DNA of 5,731 bases from Candidatus Kaiserbacteria bacterium (GTDB lineage Bacteria > Patescibacteria > Paceibacteria > UBA9973 > UBA2100), in the NCBI GenBank assembly GCA_002401495.1, contig NVTG01000093.1, positions 1-5,731 of the forward strand. Reading direction: 5' to 3'. Both the position numbers and the translations under genes were made by a program. The notes beneath the pieces are model-generated. The model had not been told where the DNA came from, searched no databases, and was given only the letters and a program-made list of their open reading frames with translations. Positions 1-5,274 of the stretch are shown one piece after another (position 1 is the stretch's first letter; every line of letters begins with the position of its first letter).

Positions 1-37
1 CCGTCTTCATTGTGTTCCTGCGCTGAGGCGGCCACCG

Positions 38-62
38 GATGAAACTCACCGGTTTTTTCATC
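38..62. repeat. Short inverted repeat at the CysRS fragment edge
   Basis: GATGAAA at 38-44 is matched by its reverse complement TTTCATC at 56-62, with an 11-nt loop. It lies where the sequence stops looking like CysRS and where base composition changes. It could be a chance repeat, a foldback made during amplification, or part of a real breakpoint. No function is assigned. Confidence 0.35.
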
Positions 63-269
63 TTGCAAAACGACGAATGTCTAGATAAACTACTTCACGG
101 AACCGCTACAAAATTAGAAGTGCCTGAGGAAGTTAAAGAACTAGTTGAACAACGGGAAGAGGCTCGTGAGTCAAAGGATTTCGAAAAAGCTGACTCACTT
201 CGAGACTTAATTGAAAAAGCTGGCTACAAAATTGAAGATTCAGAAGAAGGTCCTGAGCTTTCCAAATAG
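39..269 (+). CDS. cysS: Cysteinyl-tRNA synthetase, C-terminal fragment (partial)
   Basis: This is the end of the enzyme that charges tRNA-Cys with cysteine in the cytoplasm. The visible part is only the terminal helical segment: from about residue 27 it shows VPEEV, then a REEAR-x3-KDFEKAD-x2-R pattern (residues 39-55), then GYKIEDSEEGP, which is the typical tail of CysRS. The catalytic Rossmann fold with HIGH and KMSKS motifs and the zinc site are not in the window. The first ATG is at 39, with an in-frame TGA at 24-26, but a full CysRS is several hundred residues, so this ATG is unlikely to be a native start. Residues 1 to about 14 do not resemble the helical stretch expected before this tail, and the first 38 bases are 25/38 G+C, richer than what follows. 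The true gene may therefore be cut by a rearrangement or an assembly error near base 40-80. It ends in TAG, 75 nt before dnaB. The family call is firm; the 5' boundary is not. Confidence 0.75.
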   Translation: MKLTGFFILQNDECLDKLLHGTATKLEVPEEVKELVEQREEARESKDFEKADSLRDLIEKAGYKIEDSEEGPELSK

Positions 270-329
270 ATATCCCCCTCTTGTCCGAGATATTCACATG
301 TGTCCTAAAATACGCTCCATGGATTGTCA

Positions 330-344
330 TGGTAAAATCTTTCT
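330..344 (+). promoter_or_regulatory. Extended -10 element directly upstream of dnaB (possible leaderless promoter)
   Basis: TG-G-TAAAAT occupies 330-338 and fits an extended -10 (TGnTATAAT) with one mismatch in the hexamer. Six bases (CTTTCT) separate it from the dnaB ATG at 345, so transcription would start on or next to the A of ATG. No Shine-Dalgarno-like sequence is seen before this ATG, and no good -35 lies 16-18 nt upstream. A weaker alternative pair is TTGTCC (281-286) with TAAAAT (306-311), but its spacer is 19 nt. This is prediction from motif and position only. Confidence 0.4.
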
Positions 345-1712
345 ATGAGCGATACTCGTGTACCACCACAAGATTTAGATTCTGAACGCGCCCTTCTTGG
401 TGCAATTATGCTGAAGCCTAATGCAATGTATGACATTGCTGACATGGTAAATCCAGATTCCTTTTACGCGAGAAAACACGGAGATATATATTCCAGCATG
501 CTCGCTCTTTTCAACAAAGGTGAACCAATCGATCTTGTTACTCTTTCAGGAAAACTAAAGTCCCAGAAACAACTTGAACAAATTGGAGGACGTGCTTTTC
601 TTTCAGAATTAACTGATTCGGCGCCTGCCGCGACTAACGCTACTCATTACGCACAGGTTGTTAAGGCAAAACAAATTCACCGTGAGCTTATCTCTGCTGC
701 TGATCATATTGGAGAACTAGGATACAGAGAAGATGCTGAGATTGAGAAGCTGCTAGATGAGGCACAATCAACTGTATTTCAAATTGCTAACTCATCTTCC
801 CTACAAAAGTTCGTAGCAATCGGAGATGAACTTAAGGACGCCTGGAAAAGACTGGAGCTATTGCAAGATAACAAAGATGAGATTCGTGGAATTCACACTG
901 GATTTAAAGACTTGGATAATATTCTTGCTGGATTCCAAAAATCAGACCTTATAATATTAGCAGCTAGGCCTTCCGTTGGAAAAACTACCCTTGCGATGGA
1001 CATAGCGCGCCAAACAGCAATTCAACATGGAAACGCCGTAGGAATATTTTCTCTAGAAATGTCCTCCCAGCAACTAACTGATCGTATGTTAGCTTCTGAA
1101 TCCAAAGTAGATTCGTGGAAACTACGAACTGGACGTCTTTCATCAGATGATGAGTACGATCGACTCCGTAACGGAATGGACAGACTCTCTTCCGCTCCAA
1201 TATATATTGATGATAAATCCGATAGAACAGTTCTTCAGATGCGCTCCATTGCAAGACGATTAAAATCTGAAAAGGGATTAGCTTTGATAATAGTGGATTA
1301 TCTTCAGTTAATTGTTCCTGGTGCTACACGAAACTCAGATTCCATGGTTCAACAAATCACAGAAATATCACGCTCTCTAAAGGGAATGGCGAGAGAACTG
1401 GACGTTCCGGTGCTAGCACTTTCACAACTTTCCCGTGCAGTTGAACAACGTGGAGGTACACCTAGACTATCTGACCTTCGTGACTCAGGATCAATCGAGC
1501 AAGACGCCGATGTTGTTATGTTCATCCACCGTGATGATCGCACTAACGAAAACTCCGACAGACCAAACATTGCAGACATTTTAATTGAAAAACACCGTAA
1601 CGGTCCTGTTGGACGTATTGAATTATTTTTTGATGAGAAGCAAGCAACGTTTCAACCTGTTTCAAAAACAGACTTTGGAGATTTTAATGAAACAGCGGAA
1701 GAAGAATTCTAA
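345..1712 (+). CDS. dnaB: Replicative DNA helicase DnaB
   Basis: This is the hexameric ATP-driven helicase that unwinds DNA ahead of the replication fork and docks primase. The length, 455 residues, is normal for the family. The N-terminal helical domain covers about residues 8-110, beginning with the family-like PPQDLDSERALLGA. A linker follows, then the RecA-like motor from about residue 180. Motor motifs are the Walker A loop ARPSVGKTT (207-215, K213), the catalytic glutamate in FSLEMS (E238), Walker B IIVDYLQL (D318), the SQLSRAVEQR...LSDLRDSGSIEQDAD block (360-389), and the arginine-finger segment EKHRNGPVG (K416, R418). No intein or frameshift is visible. The ATG at 345 gives the normal N-terminus. 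A possible leaderless promoter abuts it. recR begins 2 nt after the stop, so the two are probably cotranscribed. Confidence 0.97.
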   Translation: MSDTRVPPQDLDSERALLGAIMLKPNAMYDIADMVNPDSFYARKHGDIYSSMLALFNKGEPIDLVTLSGKLKSQKQLEQIGGRAFLSELTDSAPAATNATHYAQVVKAKQIHRELISAADHIGELGYREDAEIEKLLDEAQSTVFQIANSSSLQKFVAIGDELKDAWKRLELLQDNKDEIRGIHTGFKDLDNILAGFQKSDLIILAARPSVGKTTLAMDIARQTAIQHGNAVGIFSLEMSSQQLTDRMLASESKVDSWKLRTGRLSSDDEYDRLRNGMDRLSSAPIYIDDKSDRTVLQMRSIARRLKSEKGLALIIVDYLQLIVPGATRNSDSMVQQITEISRSLKGMARELDVPVLALSQLSRAVEQRGGTPRLSDLRDSGSIEQDADVVMFIHRDDRTNENSDRPNIADILIEKHRNGPVGRIELFFDEKQATFQPVSKTDFGDFNETAEEEF

Positions 1713-1714
1713 TT

Positions 1715-2308
1715 ATGACAGAGCTAGACAAACTTACAGAAATGTTTATGAAGTTCCCTGGGATCGGGCCAAGGCAGGCCAGACGCTTTGTTTTCTTTCT
1801 ATTAAGACAAGATGCTGGTTACAGAAATACACTAGCAAAAGCGATAACTGAGGTGGCTTCAACTATAAAGCAATGTGAGAGTTGCCTGCGTTACTCAACA
1901 CTCTTGGAAGACAAGTGTAAGATTTGCTCTGATTCTGGTAGAGAGAAGAGTCAGTTAATGATCGTTGAGAAAGATACCGATATAGAGCAGATGGAAAAGA
2001 GTGATGCCTACAAGGGCATGTACTTTGTTCTTGGTGGAGTGATGTCATTAACTGGAAAGAAGAATTACATGAGAGAGAAAGAACTTTCTGAATATTTTAA
2101 GAAGAATAAGTTGAAGGAAATAATATTTGCGCTTTCAACCACAACTGATGGAGAATATTCTACTCAATATCTTTTTGATAAAATTAAGGATTCTGAAAAT
2201 CTTAAAGGTGTTAAAACAACAATTCTAGGAAGGGGTCTCTCGACGGGGTCTGAACTTGAATATGCGGACGCCGCAACTCTGTCTCAGGCATTGAAAAATC
2301 GGGCGTAG
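1715..2308 (+). CDS. recR: Recombination mediator protein RecR
   Basis: RecR works with RecO (and RecF where present) to load RecA on gapped single-stranded DNA. At 197 residues it is of usual length. In order it shows a helix-hairpin-helix region with FPGIGPRQARRF (14-25), a four-cysteine zinc motif (C54, C57, C68, C71), a Toprim domain starting at LMIVEKDTDIEQME (81-94, E85) and running through YFVLGG (103-108), and the C-terminal GRGLSTGSELEYADAATL (172-189). Compared with common RecR, the SPLDGIGP-type stretch after YFVLGG is absent (here SLTGKKNYM), and the usual EGEAT reads DGEYST (145-150), so it is diverged but has no breaks. The ATG at 1715 lies 2 nt after dnaB, with a purine-rich GGAAGAAG inside the dnaB end as the likely ribosome site, so translational coupling is plausible. 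Its usual neighbour dnaX is not seen here. Confidence 0.93.
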   Translation: MTELDKLTEMFMKFPGIGPRQARRFVFFLLRQDAGYRNTLAKAITEVASTIKQCESCLRYSTLLEDKCKICSDSGREKSQLMIVEKDTDIEQMEKSDAYKGMYFVLGGVMSLTGKKNYMREKELSEYFKKNKLKEIIFALSTTTDGEYSTQYLFDKIKDSENLKGVKTTILGRGLSTGSELEYADAATLSQALKNRA

Positions 2309-2319
2309 TTTTGTATAGT
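2291..2319 (+). promoter_or_regulatory. Predicted sigma-70-type promoter inside the end of recR
   Basis: TTGAAA (2291-2296) and TATAGT (2314-2319) each match the -35 and -10 consensus at five of six positions and are 17 nt apart, the optimal spacer. Transcription would start near 2326 and give the downstream membrane-protein gene a leader of about 25 nt. The -35 lies within the last recR codons. It is the best-formed promoter seen in the window, but the call rests on motif alone. Confidence 0.5.
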
Positions 2320-2351
2320 TGCGGTAGTAGTTCAAACAACGGGGTTAAACA

Positions 2352-2618
2352 ATGGAACTAGTAATTCTTATCGTCTTAATAGGATTTTTTGGATTTGATG
2401 GATATCTAACAGTGGCAACGAGTCCTCACCGAATCCGCACAAGAAAATTTGAGGCGAAAAAATACGGTATGGCTATTGCAGGTACCTCTATAGTAATTAT
2501 TCTGATAGTTGGACTTCTATTTCCAGAAGTAAGAGTGCTTACTATAATTGCTTTGGCCTCAATGTTTGCCGGAATTTATATCGCTGATAAGCTAATTCCA
2601 AGGCACAACCTATGCTAA
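2352..2618 (+). CDS. Small membrane protein of unknown function (88 aa)
   Basis: I do not recognise a family. The product has three hydrophobic stretches: about residues 1-22, 39-57 and 61-79. Between the first and second lies a basic loop (HRIRTRKFEAKKYG, 26-39), which by the positive-inside rule should face the cytoplasm. The short tail (IPRHNLC) is polar and ends in cysteine. There are no catalytic-looking motifs and no lipobox. The ATG at 2352 has GGGG at 2341-2344, seven nt upstream, as a plausible ribosome site, and a good promoter at 2291-2319. It stops with TAA five nt before a terminator hairpin. The promoter, ribosome site, membrane pattern and terminator together argue that it is a real gene rather than a chance reading frame. 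It is placed after dnaB-recR, but nothing in it suggests a role in DNA metabolism. Confidence 0.72.
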   Translation: MELVILIVLIGFFGFDGYLTVATSPHRIRTRKFEAKKYGMAIAGTSIVIILIVGLLFPEVRVLTIIALASMFAGIYIADKLIPRHNLC

Positions 2619-2622
2619 AGAA

Positions 2623-2646
2623 AAAGGCGCCCTTACCGGCGCCTTT
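2623..2646. terminator. Bidirectional intrinsic terminator between convergent units
   Basis: A perfect 9-bp stem (AAAGGCGCC, 2623-2631, with GGCGCCTTT, 2638-2646) encloses a 6-nt loop. It sits between the stop codons of the + strand membrane-protein gene (2618) and the - strand rplU (2654). Read on the - strand the hairpin is followed by TTTTTCTTT, a strong U-tract for ending the rplU transcript. On the + strand the tract is only TTTCTC, so termination there should be weaker. Confidence 0.85.
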
Positions 2647-2653
2647 CTCGTAT

Positions 2654-3046
2654 CTAAACTTTTGTAATCTTCACTCTCGTGTAAGGTTGTCTGTGTCCTT
2701 TGTTTTTAAAGTATCGGCTCTTTGAACGGAATCGGATAACTGAAATCTTTTTGTCTCGTCCTTCTTGAATAAATTCAGCCATTACCTTTGCTCCTTTAAC
2801 TGTAGGTTCTCCAACTTTAGTTTCTTTTCCGTTATCAGTAAGAAGCACTTCTTCAAATTCGATCTTTGCTCCTTCTTTCTTTTCTCCTTCAAGTAGTTCT
2901 AGGTTAAGAAAGTCTCCTTCTCGTACAATGTATTGTTTACCTCCTGTTGCAATAACAGCAAAACCGCTCTCCTTTTTAGCAGGAGCTTTTTTAACTGCAG
3001 CTTTCTTAGCAGGTGTCTTTTTTTCTGTTACTTTCTTTTCAGCCAT
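2654..3046 (-). CDS. rplU: 50S ribosomal protein L21 with Lys/Ala-rich N-terminal tail
   Basis: L21 is a large-subunit ribosomal protein that binds 23S rRNA. The core runs from residue 29 (FAVIATGGKQYIVREGD) to the end and includes VLLTDNG, KVGEPTVKGAKV and the family signature around RYFKNKGHRQPYTRVKI (111-127). Residues 2-28 form an extra tail rich in Lys and Ala with PAKK repeats, absent from standard L21 and probably disordered and RNA-contacting. The ATG at 3046 (MAEKK) is preferred, giving 130 residues. A TTG nine bases further up could add three residues but would remove the GGGA that could serve as a weak ribosome site. rplU is normally followed by rpmA (L27), but here it is followed at once by a terminator. 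It lies 41 nt after rmuC on the same strand and is probably read through from it. Weak -10-like hexamers (AT-rich, 3054-3062) sit just upstream. Confidence 0.95.
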   Translation of the reverse strand: MAEKKVTEKKTPAKKAAVKKAPAKKESGFAVIATGGKQYIVREGDFLNLELLEGEKKEGAKIEFEEVLLTDNGKETKVGEPTVKGAKVMAEFIQEGRDKKISVIRFRSKSRYFKNKGHRQPYTRVKITKV

Positions 3047-3087
3047 AAGTCCCAATATATTAATGATTTGTCACGAAAAAGCAAGGT

Positions 3088-4104
3088 CTACACCTGCTTT
3101 TCAGGCTTTTCAATCTCAAGTACCTCAACTCCACTAGATTCTCCAGTAATTTTTAAAACATCCTTATCTATCTTATTCAACTCTTTGTACCCTGCATTGT
3201 AGTGATTTACCGTTGTTGCAAGCTGGTTTCCTAGTTTTGTGTAATAGTCTTCGTATCTATTTAAATGTGAAGATAGCTTACTTACATTCTTTAATATGTC
3301 TTGTGCTTTTTCCTCTATTTCCATTGCTTTTAGCCCCTGAAGGACTGTCTGTAGATATGCAAGGAAAGACGTAGGTGAGACGATAATAACCTTGTCGCGG
3401 CTTGCAGCGCGCTGTATGAGGGACTCATCGTCGGCTCCAACCTTGTTTGTTATCAAATCGTAATATATTCCCTCACTAGGGATAAACATAAAGGCAAAGT
3501 CCACTGTTCCCTCTTCAGGTTTTATATATTTTGCAGTTTCTTGTATTCGTAACTTTAAATCGTTAACGAAAGTCTTTTCAAACGCTGCCTTCTCATCCTT
3601 CCCAGCATCAATCATTCTGTTGTAATTTTCAAGAGAGAATTTTGAATCAACTGGTATTATCTTATCTTTAACACGAACGATGGCATCCACTATGTCTCCG
3701 TCTGAAAAACTATATTGCATTTGGTAACTCCCGGGTGGAAGGACGTTCTGAAGAACTGTCTCGAGATAGTATTCCCCTAGAATTCCTCTTTGTTTTGGAT
3801 TTTGTAGAACGTCTTGAAGTTTTTGTAGTTGTTCAGCAAATCCAATAACTTGTTTGTTGGTTTCTCCAAGCTCCGTTAAATGTTTCGTTACATCTTGAAC
3901 AATTCTGCTGGATTCTTTTAATTGCTGGTGAACGGAATCGTTAATTTGCTTTGTGCTGTCCCCTATCTTTGTATCAAAAGAAGTTCTTAAATTCTGGATT
4001 TCTTTTTGTAGAAAATCCACTTGAGAGCCACCCCTAACTAATTTAACGATGTATGCCATCGCAATTAGGTTGAGTGCAAGAATTACTATTATCCAGATCG
4101 TCAT
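3088..4104 (-). CDS. rmuC: RmuC family DNA recombination protein
   Basis: RmuC proteins are predicted nucleases that limit inversions at short inverted repeats; the biochemistry is poorly known. The 338-residue product begins with one transmembrane helix (about 3-20, MTIWIIVILALNLIAMAYIV), then a polar region likely to be coiled coil (about 28-100), then the RmuC domain (about 103-280). Family features are KQRGILGEYYLETVL (105-118), DIVDAIVRV (137-145) and IPVDSKFSLENY (150-161); together E111, D140, D153 and K155 fit a PD-(D/E)xK-like active site. FMFIPSEGIYYDLI (205-218) and SPTSFLAYLQTV (243-254) are also typical. It is shorter than the E. coli protein, mainly in the coiled coil. It starts 15 nt after the ATPase fragment. 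A TATAAT six nt before the ATG and a hairpin over the same bases make the start region unusual. TAG stop; rplU follows. Confidence 0.92.
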   Translation of the reverse strand: MTIWIIVILALNLIAMAYIVKLVRGGSQVDFLQKEIQNLRTSFDTKIGDSTKQINDSVHQQLKESSRIVQDVTKHLTELGETNKQVIGFAEQLQKLQDVLQNPKQRGILGEYYLETVLQNVLPPGSYQMQYSFSDGDIVDAIVRVKDKIIPVDSKFSLENYNRMIDAGKDEKAAFEKTFVNDLKLRIQETAKYIKPEEGTVDFAFMFIPSEGIYYDLITNKVGADDESLIQRAASRDKVIIVSPTSFLAYLQTVLQGLKAMEIEEKAQDILKNVSKLSSHLNRYEDYYTKLGNQLATTVNHYNAGYKELNKIDKDVLKITGESSGVEVLEIEKPEKQV

Positions 4105-4120
4105 GGAGTAATTATACTCC
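4105..4120 (-). promoter_or_regulatory. Hairpin and perfect TATAAT abutting the rmuC start
   Basis: Read on the - strand, the 16 bases before the rmuC ATG are GGAGTA-TAAT-TACTCC: a 6-bp inverted repeat around a 4-nt loop. Two readings are possible. As DNA it holds a consensus -10 TATAAT (4111-4116) placed six nt before ATG, so the transcript could start at the start codon. As RNA, the only Shine-Dalgarno-like GGAG (4117-4120) would pair with ACTCC directly next to ATG and be masked. No good -35 is present 17 nt upstream. Which reading is right cannot be told from sequence. Confidence 0.4.
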
Positions 4121-5250
4121 TATTTCCTATTCAAAAATACTTTCGCAATTTCAACCACAACTAAGTTCAGTAATCCAAGAAGAACTAGTATAAATATTTC
4201 ATTAACCGAAAGACTTGTTAGTGAAAGTAGTTTCTTTAAAGGTCCAAAGGTAAGAGTGATGAGTAGTAGTCCAAAGCTCGCAAACAAAGCTGCAATTAAA
4301 TATAGGTTTGAAAGAAGAGGTATTCTCCATATTGGCTTTGAAAGATCTTTAAAGGAGAAGGCGTAAAGCATTGAATCTATTGATAGAGCTGCAAACATAA
4401 TGGTACGGACTTTTTCTATAGGAACACCACCCCATAGTAGAAGGAAGAAAAGTCCGAGCAAGAATAGTCCTGTTATTGCACTAACTAAAAATATAAACCA
4501 TCGCACCTTTCCTGTTAGAACACTTCCTATACCTCGTTTTGCGGGCTTCTTTTTCATTGAACCTTTTTCTGCTGGTTCAAACGCAAAAGGAAAGCTCATA
4601 AACCCTTCCTCAATTATATTTGCCCAAAGAATCTGGGTTGGTAGAAGAGGAAGTGGTGCACCAAAAGCAAAGGATCCCCCAATTACAATTATTTCACTAA
4701 AGCTAGTTGAGAGAAGATAGGTAACAATTTTCTTTAAGTTTGCCACTATTCTTCTACCTTCTGCAATTGCTGCAGTTATTACAGAGAAACTATTATCAAT
4801 TAGAATAAGGTCAGAGGCTGCTTTTGCTACTTCAGTTCCACTTCCAACTGCGATTCCAATATCAGCGGCAGCGAGTGCGGGTGCGTCGTTTACTCCGTCT
4901 CCAGTCATAGCAACCACCTCACCACTGTTACGCAATAATCTGGTAACTCTTAATTTCTGCTCGGGTAATACTCTTGCAACAATATTATGTTCAGTTAATG
5001 CTTTTAGTAATTGCTCGTCGGAGAGTTTTTCTATAGTAGCCCCGGTAAGAACAGGTGCGTTATCTCTATTATCTATTCCTACTTCAAACGCTATTGCTCT
5101 TGCAGTTTCCGGATAGTCTCCCGTTACCATAACAACTCGTGCTCCAGCTTCCTTTGCAATTTGAATTGCATCTTTAACGTCAGGTCGTACAGCATCTGAA
5201 AACGCTAGTAATCCAACAAAAACAAAATCACCCTCTTCATCCTCATCCAT
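4120..5250 (-). CDS. P-type cation-transporting ATPase, C-terminal part only (5'-truncated)
   Basis: P-type ATPases pump cations across the membrane by forming an aspartyl-phosphate. This 376-residue frame holds only the second half: the end of the P domain with MVTGD (41-45), the PEQK lysine (K99) and TGDGVNDAP (116-124), then six likely membrane helices (about 175-196, 203-223, 251-273, 280-298, 311-335, 349-371), as in the M5-M10 block of P2-type (Ca2+/Na+,K+-like) pumps. M1-M4, the actuator TGE loop, the DKTGT phosphorylation site and the nucleotide domain are missing, so alone it should not pump. The family's usual length is 850-950. In M5, SFSE keeps the SERCA E771 equivalent (E186). 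In M6, WANIIEEG has Glu-Glu where SERCA has Thr-Asp, so ion choice is uncertain. Stops lie in frame at 5269-5271 and 5275-5277. An AAAGGA three nt before ATG could allow initiation. Probably a decaying remnant; a split two-gene pump or misassembly are alternatives. Confidence 0.85.
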   Translation of the reverse strand: MDEDEEGDFVFVGLLAFSDAVRPDVKDAIQIAKEAGARVVMVTGDYPETARAIAFEVGIDNRDNAPVLTGATIEKLSDEQLLKALTEHNIVARVLPEQKLRVTRLLRNSGEVVAMTGDGVNDAPALAAADIGIAVGSGTEVAKAASDLILIDNSFSVITAAIAEGRRIVANLKKIVTYLLSTSFSEIIVIGGSFAFGAPLPLLPTQILWANIIEEGFMSFPFAFEPAEKGSMKKKPAKRGIGSVLTGKVRWFIFLVSAITGLFLLGLFFLLLWGGVPIEKVRTIMFAALSIDSMLYAFSFKDLSKPIWRIPLLSNLYLIAALFASFGLLLITLTFGPLKKLLSLTSLSVNEIFILVLLGLLNLVVVEIAKVFLNRK

Positions 5251-5274
5251 TCGTCCTTTAATAACTGACTAAAT

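Noticed and set aside
1..80. TGA at 24-26 read as Gly or Trp (codes used by some CPR lineages), extending the CysRS frame to the window edge
   Set aside because: The residues gained do not look like CysRS, and no other gene in about 1,700 codons contains an in-frame TGA, which would be expected under recoding.
133..330. - strand 65-codon frame opposite the CysRS tail
   Set aside because: The + strand reading carries a recognisable CysRS tail; this frame shows no family features.
1585..1851. 88-codon + strand frame bridging dnaB and recR
   Set aside because: It is an out-of-frame shadow of two well-supported genes with clear motifs in their own frames.
985..2048. - strand frames opposite dnaB and recR (985-1254, 1349-1579, 1863-2048)
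   Set aside because: They lie entirely within strongly supported + strand genes and show low-quality, Cys/Ser-rich shadow composition.
3044..3055. TTG at 3055 as the rplU start
   Set aside because: ATG at 3046 gives the normal MAEKK-type start and leaves GGGA as a possible ribosome site; TTG would add only three residues.
2928..3202. Two overlapping + strand frames antisense to rplU and the rmuC end
   Set aside because: They are the mirror of the Lys/Ala-rich L21 tail and the rmuC 3' end; they have no family resemblance and no ribosome site.
4400..5199. + strand frames opposite the ATPase
   Set aside because: They are antisense shadows of conserved ATPase motifs and have no recognisable features.
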